A stretch of DNA of 64,000 nucleotides, taken from contig NZ_JANCPR020000009.1 of assembly GCF_028657195.3 (NCBI RefSeq), positions 62,001 to 126,000 on the forward strand, written 5' to 3'. The translations under genes and the position numbers were made by a program. The DNA comes from Streptomyces iconiensis. GTDB lineage: Bacteria > Actinomycetota > Actinomycetes > Streptomycetales > Streptomycetaceae. The notes below the pieces were generated by a model. That model ran no database searches. It saw only the letters and a list, made by a program, of their open reading frames with translations, and was not told the DNA's origin. This document shows, piece by piece, positions 25,434-35,569 of this stretch. How positions within the stretch are numbered: position 1 is the stretch's first letter; each line of letters starts with the position of its first letter.

Positions 25434-26431
25434 GGAAAGCCGCCGTATTCGGCACCGGCTCCTGGGGCACCGCCTATGCGATGGTGCTCGCCGACGCCGG
25501 ATGTGAGGTGACCCTGTGGGGGCGCCGGGCCGAAGTCGTCGAGGCGATCAACACCACGCGCCGCAACCCCGACTACCACTCCGGCCTCGAACTGCCCGCG
25601 CACGTAAGCGCTACGACCGATCCGGCGGAGGCGGCGCGCGACGCCGAGTTCACCGTTCTCTCCGTCCCCTCGCAGACCCTGCGCGGCAACCTGGAGTCCT
25701 GGGCTCCGCTGCTGCACCCCGACACCCTGCTCGTCTCGCTGATGAAGGGCGTCGAACTCGGCACGGCCAAGCGCATGAGCGAGGTCGTCGAGGAGGTCGC
25801 CAAGGTCCCGGCCGAGCGGGTCGCCGTCCTGACGGGGCCCAACCTCGCCAAGGAGATCGCCGCACGCCAGCCGGCCGCCGCCGTCGCCGCGTGCTCCGAC
25901 GAGGAGGCGGCCCGGCGGTTGCAGAGCGCCTCGCACACCCCGTACTTCCGCCCCTACACCAGCACCGACGTCGTCGGCTGCGAGCTGGGCGGCGCGGTCA
26001 AGAACGTCATCGCTCTCGCCGTCGGCATCGCGGCCGGCATGGGTCTGGGCGACAACTCCAAGGCGTCCCTGATCACCCGCGGACTCGCCGAAACCACCAG
26101 GCTCGGCCTCGCGATGGGCGCCGAGGCGCACACCTTCGCCGGCCTCGCCGGCATGGGCGACCTCGTCGCCACCTGCTCCTCGCCGCTGTCACGGAACAAC
26201 ACGTTCGGCACCAACCTGGGCCGGGGCATGACGCTTGAGGAGACCATCGCGGTCACCCAGCAGACCGCGGAGGGCGTCAAGTCCTGTGAATCCGTGCTCG
26301 ACCTGGCCCACAGGCACGGCGTCGAGATGCCGATCACCGAGACCGTCGTCGGCATCGTCCACGACGGCAAGCCCCCGCACGTCGCGCTCAAGGAACTGAT
26401 GGCGCGCAGCGCCAAACCCGAACGGGTCTGA
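25430..26431 (+). CDS. gpsA: Glycerol-3-phosphate dehydrogenase [NAD(P)+]
   Basis: 333 aa; reduces dihydroxyacetone phosphate to sn-glycerol-3-phosphate, the backbone for phospholipids. Rossmann motif AVFGTGSWGTAYA at the N terminus, SLMKGVELGT, TGPNLAKEIA and the catalytic-Lys region GCELGGAVKNVIALAVG. GTG start overlapping the acyltransferase stop. Followed after 57 bp by ddlA. Confidence 0.96.
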   Translation: MRKAAVFGTGSWGTAYAMVLADAGCEVTLWGRRAEVVEAINTTRRNPDYHSGLELPAHVSATTDPAEAARDAEFTVLSVPSQTLRGNLESWAPLLHPDTLLVSLMKGVELGTAKRMSEVVEEVAKVPAERVAVLTGPNLAKEIAARQPAAAVAACSDEEAARRLQSASHTPYFRPYTSTDVVGCELGGAVKNVIALAVGIAAGMGLGDNSKASLITRGLAETTRLGLAMGAEAHTFAGLAGMGDLVATCSSPLSRNNTFGTNLGRGMTLEETIAVTQQTAEGVKSCESVLDLAHRHGVEMPITETVVGIVHDGKPPHVALKELMARSAKPERV

Positions 26432-26488
26432 CGGTACGGAGACGTCCGTCGTGGCCGCGTCAGGACGACGAGGTAAAGTCCCAGCGAT

Positions 26489-27625
26489 ATGAGCAGCCAG
26501 AGCCCCCCTCAGAAGCCCCGCGTCGCCGTCGTCTTCGGCGGACGCAGCTCCGAACACGCGATCTCCGTCCTCACGGCCGGCGCCGTGCTGAGCGCCATCG
26601 ACCGCGACAAGTACGAGGTGCTGCCCATCGGCATCACCACGGAAGGCCGCTGGGCGCTGGCCTCCGACGATCCGGCCCGTATGGCCATCGAGGACCGGAA
26701 GCTGCCCAGCGTCGCGGAGCTGTCCGAGTCCGACACGGGCGGGGTGCTGCTGCCGATCGACGCCGGCGCCCGCGAGGTCGTGCACACCGAGCCGGGGCAG
26801 GTGCCCAAGGCGCTGGGCGAGGTCGACGTCGTCTTCCCCGTGCTGCACGGCCCGTACGGCGAGGACGGCACGCTCCAGGGGCTGCTGGAGCTGTCCGGGG
26901 TGCCGTACGTCGGCGCGGGCGTGCTGGCCTCGGCTGTCGGCATGGACAAGGAGTACATGAAGCGGATCTTCGTCTCCTTCGGGCTGCCCGTCGGCCCGTA
27001 TGTGACGGTGCGCCCGCGCGAGTGGGAGAACGACCCGGCTGCGGCGCGCAAGAAGATCGTGGACTTCGCGGCCGAGCACGGCTGGCCGGTCTTCGTGAAG
27101 CCGTCACGCGCCGGTTCCTCGATGGGGATCACCAAGGTCGGCGACCTGGCCGGGATCGACGAGGCCGTCGAGGAGGCACGGCGCCACGACCCCAAGATCA
27201 TCGTGGAGTCGCTGCTGACCGGGCGCGAGATCGAGTGCGGGGTGCTGGAGTTCGAGGACGGGCCGCGCGCGAGCGTGCCCGCCGAGATCCCGCCCGTGAG
27301 CGCTCACGACTTCTACGACTTCGACGCCAAGTACATCGACTCGGCCTCCGGCATCGTCCCGGCGCCGCTGACGGAGGAGGAGACGGCGCGCGTGCGTGAG
27401 CTGGCCGTACGCGCCTTCGACGCGGTCTCCTGCGAGGGGATCGCACGGGCCGACTTCTTCCTCACGGACGACGGCGAGTTCGTCATCAACGAGATCAACA
27501 CCATGCCGGGCTTCACCCCCATCTCGATGTACCCGCGCATGTGGCAGGAGACGGGCGTCAGCTACGCCGAGCTGGTCGACCGCCTCATCCAGGCGGCACT
27601 GCGCCGCCCGACCGGGCTGCGTTAG
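26489..27625 (+). CDS. ddlA: D-alanine--D-alanine ligase
   Basis: 378 aa ATP-grasp enzyme making the D-Ala-D-Ala end of peptidoglycan precursors. N-terminal VVFGGRSSEHAISVLTAGA, ATP loop VFVKPSRAGSSMGITKV, EVGINEINTMPGFT-like end (seen as VINEINTMPGFTPIS). The omega-loop reads FYDFDAKY: Tyr at the AKY position is typical of true D-Ala-D-Ala ligases, whereas D-Ala-D-Lac ligases of glycopeptide-resistant strains have Phe-type changes. So this is the ordinary, vancomycin-sensitive type (inference). Converges with the DUF3515 lipoprotein gene. Confidence 0.96.
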   Translation: MSSQSPPQKPRVAVVFGGRSSEHAISVLTAGAVLSAIDRDKYEVLPIGITTEGRWALASDDPARMAIEDRKLPSVAELSESDTGGVLLPIDAGAREVVHTEPGQVPKALGEVDVVFPVLHGPYGEDGTLQGLLELSGVPYVGAGVLASAVGMDKEYMKRIFVSFGLPVGPYVTVRPREWENDPAAARKKIVDFAAEHGWPVFVKPSRAGSSMGITKVGDLAGIDEAVEEARRHDPKIIVESLLTGREIECGVLEFEDGPRASVPAEIPPVSAHDFYDFDAKYIDSASGIVPAPLTEEETARVRELAVRAFDAVSCEGIARADFFLTDDGEFVINEINTMPGFTPISMYPRMWQETGVSYAELVDRLIQAALRRPTGLR

Positions 27626-27704
27626 CCGGCGCAGACGGGGACGGCCGCGCACGGCGCACGGCGCCCGGTGACGGCGCGTCCCCCGTGCGGCGGGGTGGCC
27701 CGGA

Positions 27705-28211
27705 TCAGCCGGAGCGCTTGGGCACCGACCGGCGTACGGCGGTCCCCAGATCGGTGAGCGCGTTCACCTCGGGCGCGTAGTCGTCCGGCACGGTCAACTC
27801 CACATACGCCGTACGGTCCGTGGTGGTGAAGCGGTAGCCGCCGTCCCGCTTCTCCAGCAGCCAGGAGACCCCGTTCACCTCCGCGGCCTCGGAGGTGGGG
27901 TTGTACTCTTCACTGCCGGGCGTGAGCTTCTGAGGGCGCCCGACCCCGCACCGCAGCTCGATGGCCGGGTCGCCCCACACGGCCGTGTACTTCGACTCCG
28001 TGGTGCCGCGCGCCTGTCCGTCCACGTGCTTCGGCAGCTCGGTGTGCAGCGTGCGGCACATGTCGGCGGCCTTCCCCGAAGGGCGGGGAACCGCGGGGCC
28101 CGCACCGTCGTCCGAGACCGAACAGCCGGCCGTGACCAGGCCGACAAGCCCGAACACGGCGGCGGGCGCGGTCATGAAGGTTCGAGAGGATGCCCGGCGA
28201 CGAAAGCTCAC
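27705..28211 (-). CDS. DUF3515 lipoprotein
   Basis: 168 aa. Basic N terminus, hydrophobic stretch AAVFGLVGLVTA and lipobox LVTAGC with the modified Cys near residue 30, so it should be anchored to the outer face of the membrane. The mature part has two further Cys (DMCRTL, LRCGVG) that could form a disulfide and matches the actinobacterial DUF3515 family by layout (CRTLHTELPKHVDG, TAVWGDPAIELRCGVG). Function unknown. Just upstream on the opposite side is ddlA (convergent). The 28.2 kb Lrp-like gene lies immediately upstream on the same strand. Confidence 0.85.
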   Translation of the reverse strand: MSFRRRASSRTFMTAPAAVFGLVGLVTAGCSVSDDGAGPAVPRPSGKAADMCRTLHTELPKHVDGQARGTTESKYTAVWGDPAIELRCGVGRPQKLTPGSEEYNPTSEAAEVNGVSWLLEKRDGGYRFTTTDRTAYVELTVPDDYAPEVNALTDLGTAVRRSVPKRSG

Positions 28212-28230
28212 CGGGCGAGCATACGGGGGC

Positions 28231-28464
28231 CTAGAGGTGCACTATGGGGCAGGTCAGGGTGCGGGTGATGCCATCCACCTGCTGCACTTTGGCGACCACC
28301 ATGCGACCGAGGTCGTCCACCGTGTCCGCCTGGGCCCGAACGATCACGTCGTACGGACCTGTGACGTCCTCGGCCTGGATCACGCCGGGGATCTTGGAGA
28401 CGATCTCTGCGACGGTCGAAGCCTTGCCGACCTCTGTCTGGATCAAGACGTACGCCTGTACCAC
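28231..28464 (-). CDS. Stand-alone Lrp/AsnC ligand-binding (RAM) domain protein
   Basis: 77 aa from a GTG with GGAGG four bases upstream. It consists only of the alpha/beta RAM domain of the Lrp/AsnC family: QAYVLIQTEVGKASTVAEIV, GVIQAEDVTGPYDVIVRAQA, then VAKVQQVDGITRTLTCPIV. No DNA-binding HTH is present. Such proteins form ring oligomers that can bind amino acids or modify full-length Lrp proteins (family knowledge). The gene lies 20 bp upstream of the DUF3515 start and is divergent from thiL. Confidence 0.88.
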   Translation of the reverse strand: MVQAYVLIQTEVGKASTVAEIVSKIPGVIQAEDVTGPYDVIVRAQADTVDDLGRMVVAKVQQVDGITRTLTCPIVHL

Positions 28465-28633
28465 GGAACCTCCAGGGGGGCTGTGAGGATCATGAGGGGC
28501 GAGAAGAGACGCCACCGTACCGCGTCCCCCCACCTGTCGGGAGCCCCGCAGAGCGGCGAGTACGGCGCGTGAGGCGAGCAATGTGAACGAGACGACAACG
28601 CATGACGAGCGAAGTGAGCGAAGGGGCACACCC

Positions 28634-29683
28634 ATGCGGGATCTGAACGGCGGCACCGCGCCTGAGTATTCTCCCTCCGGCGCGGAGGCTTCCCACGGCC
28701 ACGCACCGGGGCGAACCCCGGGCACCGTGGGGGAGTTGGGGGAGTTCGGGCTGATCCGGGAACTGACCTCCCGGCTGACCTCCACCCCCGCCGTACGTGT
28801 GGGGCCCGGTGACGACGCGGCCGTGGTCGCGGCCCCCGACCGCCGGGTCGTCGCCAGCACCGACATTCTCATCGAAGGGCGGCATTTCCGCCGCGACTGG
28901 TCAACAGCGTACGACGTCGGGCGCAAGGCCGCAGCGCAGAACCTCGCCGACATCGCCGCCATGGGCGCGGTGCCCACCGCCCTCCTCCTCGGCCTCATCG
29001 TGCCCGCCGAACTCCCCGCCAACTGGCCGACGGAGCTGATGGACGGCATCCGCGACGAGGCCCAGGTCGCGGCTGCCGCCGTCGTGGGCGGTGACGTGGT
29101 GCGCGGCGACAGCATCGCCGTCTCCATCACCGCGCTCGGGGATCTGCGCAACAAGGAGCCCGTGACCCGCGGGGGAGCACGCCCCGGCGACGTCGTCGCC
29201 GTCACCGGGTGGCTCGGCTGGTCGGCGGCCGGGCACGCCGTGCTCTCGCGCGGCTTCCGCTCGCCCCGCGCCTTCGTCGAGGCGCACCGCCGCCCCGAAC
29301 CCCCGTACCACGCCGGCCCGGCCGCCGCGGGGCTCGGCGCCACCGCGATGACCGACGTCAGCGACGGACTCGTCGCCGACCTGGGCCATATCGCGGAGTC
29401 CAGCAAGGTCCGTATCGACCTGCGTTCCGCCGCACTCGACATCCCCGCGCAGATGTCCGACATCGGTCAGGCCGTCGGCATCGACCCGCTCCAGTGGGTG
29501 CTCACCGGGGGAGAGGACCACGCGATCGTCGCCACCTTCCCCTCCGACCAGAAACTTCCCGCGCGCTGGCGGAAGATCGGCACCGTACTGGCGCCGTCGG
29601 CGCTGCCCCAGGTCACGGTGGACGGGGCGCCCTGGGACAAGGCCGGCGGATGGGACCACTTCGGGGACATCGCGGACGAGTGA
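28634..29683 (+). CDS. thiL: Thiamine-monophosphate kinase
   Basis: 349 aa from ATG 28634 (AAGGGG upstream); an in-frame GTG at 28583 would add 17 residues. Phosphorylates thiamine phosphate to the active diphosphate. PurM/AIR-synthetase-like fold: [62 protein letters not shown] and [11 protein letters not shown]. The first 30 residues are a non-conserved extension before GELGEFGLI. thiD follows after 16 bp. I saw no TPP riboswitch upstream. Confidence 0.95.
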   Translation: MRDLNGGTAPEYSPSGAEASHGHAPGRTPGTVGELGEFGLIRELTSRLTSTPAVRVGPGDDAAVVAAPDRRVVASTDILIEGRHFRRDWSTAYDVGRKAAAQNLADIAAMGAVPTALLLGLIVPAELPANWPTELMDGIRDEAQVAAAAVVGGDVVRGDSIAVSITALGDLRNKEPVTRGGARPGDVVAVTGWLGWSAAGHAVLSRGFRSPRAFVEAHRRPEPPYHAGPAAAGLGATAMTDVSDGLVADLGHIAESSKVRIDLRSAALDIPAQMSDIGQAVGIDPLQWVLTGGEDHAIVATFPSDQKLPARWRKIGTVLAPSALPQVTVDGAPWDKAGGWDHFGDIADE

Positions 29684-29699
29684 GTGCCACCGTGCGCGG

Positions 29700-30521
<822 letters not shown>

Positions 30522-30553
30522 GGCCCTGGCCACCGGAGGGCGCCCGCACGGCC

Positions 30554-30635
30554 GTACGGGCGCCCTTGGTACGGGCCCGGAGCGTATGGGCGCCCTCGGT
30601 ACGGGCAGGGGTGTACAGGCGTCCTCGGTACGGGT
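30554..30635. repeat. Three direct repeats after thiD
   Basis: A 23-bp unit, GTACGGGCGCCCTTGGTACG plus three bases and variants, begins at 30554, 30584 and 30613 (period 29-30). Each unit has internal GTAC symmetry. It lies between convergent thiD and rpmB. Confidence 0.7.
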
Positions 30636-30658
30636 GCGGAAAGGGTGCGGGCACAGAA

Positions 30659-30687
30659 AAACCGGCCCGCACGAGGCGGACCGGTTT
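30659..30687 (-). terminator. rpmB terminator
   Basis: AAACCGGCCCGC (30659-30670) and GCGGACCGGTTT (30676-30687) form 12 bp with one mismatch. Read on the minus strand it is followed by TTTTTCTG, a proper T run. Confidence 0.85.
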
Positions 30688-30737
30688 CCGTTGTTCAGCT
30701 GCCAGCTAGGTGGCCGCGCTGCAATACGTCCAGGACG

Positions 30738-30923
30738 TCAGCGCGTGACCTTGCCGGCCTTGATGCACGAGGTGCAGGCGTTGAGGCGCTTCGGCGTCCC
30801 GCCGACCACGGCACGCACGCGCTGGATGTTCGGGTTCCAGCGACGGCGGGTGCGGCGGTGCGAGTGGGAGATGTTGTTGCCGAACTCCGGCCCCTTGCCG
30901 CAGACGTCGCAGTTCGCAGCCAC
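30738..30923 (-). CDS. rpmB: 50S ribosomal protein L28
   Basis: 61 aa from a GTG. The N-terminal [20 protein letters not shown] and [20 protein letters not shown] segments are typical of L28. Both zinc-knuckle Cys pairs are kept (CDVC and CTSC), so this is the zinc-binding C+ form. Streptomyces often also carry a C- paralogue under Zur control. Single-gene unit opposite to its neighbours. Confidence 0.96.
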   Translation of the reverse strand: MAANCDVCGKGPEFGNNISHSHRRTRRRWNPNIQRVRAVVGGTPKRLNACTSCIKAGKVTR

Positions 30924-31177
30924 GGGTCACTCCAAAGACTTCAGATACACGTACGGTGAATCCCGGCGACGCAAGATCATTGGATGACCGGCAGTGCCAG
31001 GGGGGAAATGCTGCCCCATCCAGAACTCGACGTTCGGATCAGGCAACCGGAGCAGCATACAACGGCCGGTCTCGAACAGGGAAACCTGGTCCCCCCACCC
31101 CGCCCCCGACCTGGGATTCCGCCCCGTGCGGGACTAGCCTTCCCCCGCACCGCAGCCATCCGGAGGAGGTCCTTCAC

Positions 31178-32971
31178 GTGCCGCACCCGTTCGACGCCCT
31201 CGCGGTACGCAGATGGTGCGCCCTCGGGCGCGAGGCGTTGCGCGCGGAGTGCGCGCGGATGGACGCGATCAACGTCTTCCCCGTGGCCGACGGCGACACC
31301 GGCACCAACCTGTGCCTCACCTTCGAGGCAGCGGCGGGCGCGGCCCCGTACGCGGAGGCCGAGGGGGCTGCGGGGGCCGCAGGGGCCGAGGAGGCCGCGG
31401 TGGACAGGGAGGGCCGCGAGGGCACGCAGGACGGGGAGGGCACGCGAGACGGGGAGCACGCTGGCGCGGGGGCGTTGCGTGCCATGGCACGGGCCGCCCT
31501 GCTGGACGCGCGGGGCAACTCGGGCACGATCCTCGCCGAGTACCTGCGCGGCATGGCCCAGGGCCTCGCGGCGCCCGGGGACGCCCCCCTCGCGCGGGCA
31601 CTGCGGGGCGGTGCCGATGCGGCGTACGCGGCGGTCGCGCACCCCGTGGAGGGCACGATGCTCACCGTCGCCGCAGCGGCTGCCGCAGCCGCCGAGGACG
31701 GCCGGGATCCCGTCGCCGCCGCCCGTACCGCGCTGGCCGCCACCCCTGACCAGCTCGCCGCGCTCTCCCGGGCGGGCGTCGTCGACGCGGGCGCCGTGGG
31801 CCTCACCGCGCTCCTGGACGCCCTGCGGGCAGCGCTGCGCGGAGACACGGCACACGCGGGCGCCTCCCTGCCCGCAGGGGAGGCACCCGGCGGGGAGGCA
31901 CCCGAGGGGAAGGCCGTTACGGAGCCCGCGGCGGGGGAGTCCAGGACACGGGAGCCCGCCATAGGGGAGCCGGTTTCCGCGCCCCCGGCCGGGAGGAGCG
32001 CGGGGCAGGCGGAAGCGCCCGAAGGCCCCGGCGCCGCCGCCTTCCCTGAGTTCGAGGTGATGTATCTCATCGAGGCGGCGGGCCCGGAGGCCGTCCAGGC
32101 GCTCCGCGAGGCACTCGACCCCCTGGGCGACTCCCTCGTCATCGGCGGCGGTGACGGGCTGTGGAGCGTGCACGTCCATGTGGCCGACGCGGGCGCAGCC
32201 GTCGAGGCGGGCATCGCCGCGGGCCGCCCGTACCGCATCCGTATCGCGCACCTGCCAGGCAACGGCGCCGCCGAGCCCTGTGCCGGCACCGACGGCGCCG
32301 ACCGCGCACCGGTACCGGCCCGTGCCGTCGTCGCCGTCGTCCCCGGAGACGGTCTCGCCGGGCTGTGCGGCCAGGCGGGCGCCACCGTGGTGCCGGCCTC
32401 CGACGCGGCGAGGGGCGACGTGCTGCTGGCCGCCATGAGCGCCACGGGAGCCGCCGAGGTCGTACTGCTCCCCAACGGCGCCGAGTTCCACCCGGCCGCA
32501 GCGCGCGCGGCCGAGGCGGCGCGCGCCAAGGGCGTACGGGCCACCGTCATCCCCACCCGCGCCGCCGTACAGGGCCTCGCGGCGCTCGCCGTGCACGAGC
32601 CCGAACGCCACTTCGACGAGGACGTGGTCACCATGACGTCGGCGGCAGGGGCCACGCGCTACGGCGAAGTGGCCGTCGCCGCACGTGAGTCGTGGACCAT
32701 GGCCGGGATCTGCCAGGCAGGGGACGTACTCGGACTCGTCGAGGGCGATGTCGCCGTCATCGGCGCCGACATCCGGCAGGTCGCCATGGACGTACTCGTC
32801 CGCATGCTCGCCGCGGGCGGCGAGATGGTCACCCTGGTCCTCGGCGAAGGGGCGCCCCACGGCCTGACGGACGCACTGGAGGCGTACGTCCGCAGGACCC
32901 ACCTCGCCGTCGACACCGTCGTCTACGAGGGCCGCCAGCGCTCGGCACCGCTCCTCATCGGCGTCGAGTGA
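31178..32971 (+). CDS. DhaL-domain (YloV/FakA-like) kinase family protein
   Basis: 597 aa. The start is the GTG at 31178 with a strong GGAGGAGG eight bases upstream, although the frame is open to 30956. N-terminal DhaL-like ATP-binding domain: DAINVFPVADGDTGTNLCL (Mg-binding Asp) and DARGNSGTILAEYLRGMA. A low-complexity Ala/Gly/Glu segment interrupts it (nt 31350-31470) and another Pro/Glu-rich linker follows (nt 31860-32040). The C-terminal half (from FEVMYLIEA) is the YloV/DegV-interacting type. Relatives act as fatty acid kinase subunit A with a DegV-like FakB partner. No degV gene is in the window. recG follows, an arrangement conserved in many Gram-positives. Confidence 0.88.
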   Translation: MPHPFDALAVRRWCALGREALRAECARMDAINVFPVADGDTGTNLCLTFEAAAGAAPYAEAEGAAGAAGAEEAAVDREGREGTQDGEGTRDGEHAGAGALRAMARAALLDARGNSGTILAEYLRGMAQGLAAPGDAPLARALRGGADAAYAAVAHPVEGTMLTVAAAAAAAAEDGRDPVAAARTALAATPDQLAALSRAGVVDAGAVGLTALLDALRAALRGDTAHAGASLPAGEAPGGEAPEGKAVTEPAAGESRTREPAIGEPVSAPPAGRSAGQAEAPEGPGAAAFPEFEVMYLIEAAGPEAVQALREALDPLGDSLVIGGGDGLWSVHVHVADAGAAVEAGIAAGRPYRIRIAHLPGNGAAEPCAGTDGADRAPVPARAVVAVVPGDGLAGLCGQAGATVVPASDAARGDVLLAAMSATGAAEVVLLPNGAEFHPAAARAAEAARAKGVRATVIPTRAAVQGLAALAVHEPERHFDEDVVTMTSAAGATRYGEVAVAARESWTMAGICQAGDVLGLVEGDVAVIGADIRQVAMDVLVRMLAAGGEMVTLVLGEGAPHGLTDALEAYVRRTHLAVDTVVYEGRQRSAPLLIGVE

Positions 32972-33061
32972 ACCTGACCTGGCCTGGCCTGACCTGATCC
33001 GACCCGTTCCGACCTGTTCTGATCCGACCCGGCACGGACTCCGGCGCCGAACGGCCGCATA

Positions 33062-33112
33062 CAACGGACCCCGCGTACGAGGCACGAAGCAACGGACCCC
33101 GCGTACGAGGCA
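33062..33112. repeat. 23-bp direct repeat upstream of recG
   Basis: CAACGGACCCCGCGTACGAG plus GCA occurs at 33062-33084 and again at 33090-33112 (period 28), in the 255-bp gap between the DhaL gene and recG. The gap also has a CCTGACC/CCGACC run (32972-33035) and a purine-rich GCACGAAGC-type decay downstream. No gene seen. Confidence 0.75.
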
Positions 33113-33226
33113 AAGGGCACGAAGCGAGCCGCGAAGCACAAAGCACGAGGCACAGGGCACAAGGCGCGGTGACCGCGTGCGACGTGTGAGGCCCCGGCTG
33201 TCACTCCCTTCCGGCAGGATGGTCCC

Positions 33227-35494
33227 GTGTCCTCGTCAGAATCCCCGCTTCCCGAACCCCTCCAGGAGCCGCTGAAGGCCCTGCTCGGCGGCAACACCGC
33301 GAAGGTGATGGCCGAGCATCTCGGCCTGCGCACGGTCGGCGACCTGCTGCACCACTACCCGCGCAGGTACGCCGAACGCGGCGAGCTGACGCGGCTGGCC
33401 GAACTGCCGATGGACGAGCACGTGACCGTCGTCGCGCGGGTCGCCGACGCGCGCGTGCACAAGTTCAACCACGGCAGAGGGCAGCGCCTGGAGGTCACGC
33501 TCACCGACGGCAGCGGACGGCTCCAACTGGTCTTCTTCGGCCGGTCCGTCCACTACCACCAGCGCGAACTGCTCCCCGGCAGGCGCGGGATGTTCGCGGG
33601 CAAGGTCGGTGTCTTCAACCGCAAGCTCCAGCTCTCCCACCCCGACTACAAGCTGCTGGACGAGGAGAGCGGCGAGGAGACCGTCGAGAAGTTCGCCAAC
33701 GAGCTGCTGCCGCTCTACCCGGCCTGCAAACAGCTCTCCTCCTGGAGCATCGAGCAGTCCGTCGTCACCGTGCTCGGCGCCCTCCAGGCCACAGGCTGGC
33801 GCGGCCTGGCCGACCCGCTCCCCGCCGCGATCAGGCAGGAGCGCGGACTCATCGCGCTCCCCGAGGCGTTCGAGAAGATCCACAGGCCGCGTTCGAAGGC
33901 CGACATCGCCGAGGCCCGTGCCCGCCTCAAGTGGGACGAGGCATTCGTCCTCCAGGTCGCGCTGGCCCGCCGCCGCGCCAAGGAGACGGAACTGCCGGCC
34001 GTGCCCCGTAAGCCCGTTCCCGACGGGCTGCTGGACACGTTCGACGGGCGGCTCCCGTTCACGCTGACCGACGGGCAGCGCGACGTGAGCCGCGACATCT
34101 TCGCCGACCTGGCCACCGAACACCCCATGCACCGCCTCCTGCAGGGCGAGGTCGGCTCGGGCAAGACCCTCGTCGCGCTGCGGGCCATGCTCGCCACCGT
34201 CGACGCGGGCGGTCAGGCCGCGATGCTCGCGCCCACCGAGGTGCTGGCCCAGCAGCACCACCGTTCCATCACGGAGATGATGGGCGAGCTGGCCGAGGGC
34301 GGCATGCTGGGCGGTGCGGAGCAGGGCACCAAGGTCGTGCTGCTCACAGGTTCCATGAGCACCGCGCAGCGGCGGCAGGCGCTGCTTGACCTGGTGACGG
34401 GCGAGGCCGGGATCGTCGTGGGTACGCACGCGCTGATCGAGGACAAGGTCAAGTTCCACGACCTGGGCCTCGTCGTCGTCGACGAGCAGCACCGTTTCGG
34501 CGTCGAACAGCGCGACGCGCTCCGCTCCAAGGGCCACTCCCAGGGCGAGAAGCGGACGCCGCACCTGCTGGTGATGACCGCGACACCGATCCCCAGAACC
34601 GTCGCCATGACCGTCTTCGGCGACCTGGAGACCTCGGTGCTCGACCAACTCCCGGCCGGACGTTCCCCCATCTCGTCCCATGTGGTGCCCGCCAGGGACA
34701 AGCCGCACTTCCTGGCGCGCGCCTGGGAGCGCGTACGGGAGGAGGCAGAGGCGGGGCACCAGGCGTACGTCGTCTGCCCGCGTATCGGTGACGACGAGGA
34801 GGAGCAGCCGGGCAAGAAGAAGCCGGCACCGGCCCCCGAGGAGGCCGGTGAGGACAGCGGGGCCGAAGCGGACGAGAAGCGTCCGCCACTGGCCGTCCTG
34901 GACATCGCGGCGCAGCTCTCGTCGGGTCCGCTCGCCGGGCTGAAGGTGGAGCCCCTGCACGGGCGTATGCATCCGGACGCGAAGGACGAGGTGATGCGCC
35001 GGTTCGCGGCAGGCGAGGTGGACGTGCTCGTGGCGACCACGGTCATCGAGGTCGGCGTCAACGTTCCGAACGCCACCGGCATGGTGATCATGGACGCCGA
35101 CCGCTTCGGTGTCTCCCAGCTCCACCAGCTGCGCGGCCGTGTCGGCCGTGGCGCTGCCCCCGGGCTGTGCCTGCTCGTGACGGAGATGCCCGAGGCGAAC
35201 CCGGCGCGCGCCCGCCTGGACGCGGTGGCCGGGACGCAGGACGGGTTCGAGCTGTCCCGTATCGACCTGGAGCAGCGCCGCGAGGGCGACGTGCTCGGCC
35301 AGGCCCAGTCCGGGGTGCGCTCCTCGCTCCGGATGCTCACCGTCATCGAGGACGAGGACGTGATCGCCGAGGCAAGGGAGGAGGCGAGCGCACTGATCGC
35401 CACCGACCCCGAACTGATGGACCACCCGGAGCTGCGCACAGCCCTGTCCGCGCTGCTGGACGAGGAACGCGAGGAGTACCTGGACAAGGGCTGA
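33227..35494 (+). CDS. recG: ATP-dependent DNA helicase RecG
   Basis: 755 aa; branch migration of Holliday junctions and fork regression. N-terminal wedge/OB domain (VTVVARVADARVHKFNHGRG), then SF2 helicase: Walker A LLQGEVGSGKTLVALRAM, DEQHRFGVEQR, MTATPIPRTVAMT, and QLRGRVGRG near the end. A charged Pro/Lys/Glu insert (around nt 34795-34895, GKKKPAPAPEEAGED) sits in the second RecA domain where other RecGs are shorter; it probably forms a surface loop. Confidence 0.97.
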   Translation: MSSSESPLPEPLQEPLKALLGGNTAKVMAEHLGLRTVGDLLHHYPRRYAERGELTRLAELPMDEHVTVVARVADARVHKFNHGRGQRLEVTLTDGSGRLQLVFFGRSVHYHQRELLPGRRGMFAGKVGVFNRKLQLSHPDYKLLDEESGEETVEKFANELLPLYPACKQLSSWSIEQSVVTVLGALQATGWRGLADPLPAAIRQERGLIALPEAFEKIHRPRSKADIAEARARLKWDEAFVLQVALARRRAKETELPAVPRKPVPDGLLDTFDGRLPFTLTDGQRDVSRDIFADLATEHPMHRLLQGEVGSGKTLVALRAMLATVDAGGQAAMLAPTEVLAQQHHRSITEMMGELAEGGMLGGAEQGTKVVLLTGSMSTAQRRQALLDLVTGEAGIVVGTHALIEDKVKFHDLGLVVVDEQHRFGVEQRDALRSKGHSQGEKRTPHLLVMTATPIPRTVAMTVFGDLETSVLDQLPAGRSPISSHVVPARDKPHFLARAWERVREEAEAGHQAYVVCPRIGDDEEEQPGKKKPAPAPEEAGEDSGAEADEKRPPLAVLDIAAQLSSGPLAGLKVEPLHGRMHPDAKDEVMRRFAAGEVDVLVATTVIEVGVNVPNATGMVIMDADRFGVSQLHQLRGRVGRGAAPGLCLLVTEMPEANPARARLDAVAGTQDGFELSRIDLEQRREGDVLGQAQSGVRSSLRMLTVIEDEDVIAEAREEASALIATDPELMDHPELRTALSALLDEEREEYLDKG

Positions 35495-35569
35495 TCCGGC
35501 CGCGTGCGGCGGCTCGCTGTCAGGATCCGCAGCGCTGCGGGCGGGGGCGCAGGGGCGGGCAGGGGCGGT

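Noticed and set aside
28465..28633. TPP riboswitch upstream of thiL
   Set aside because: No CUGAGA/ACCUGA-type TPP aptamer core seen; the region is short and shared with a divergent gene.
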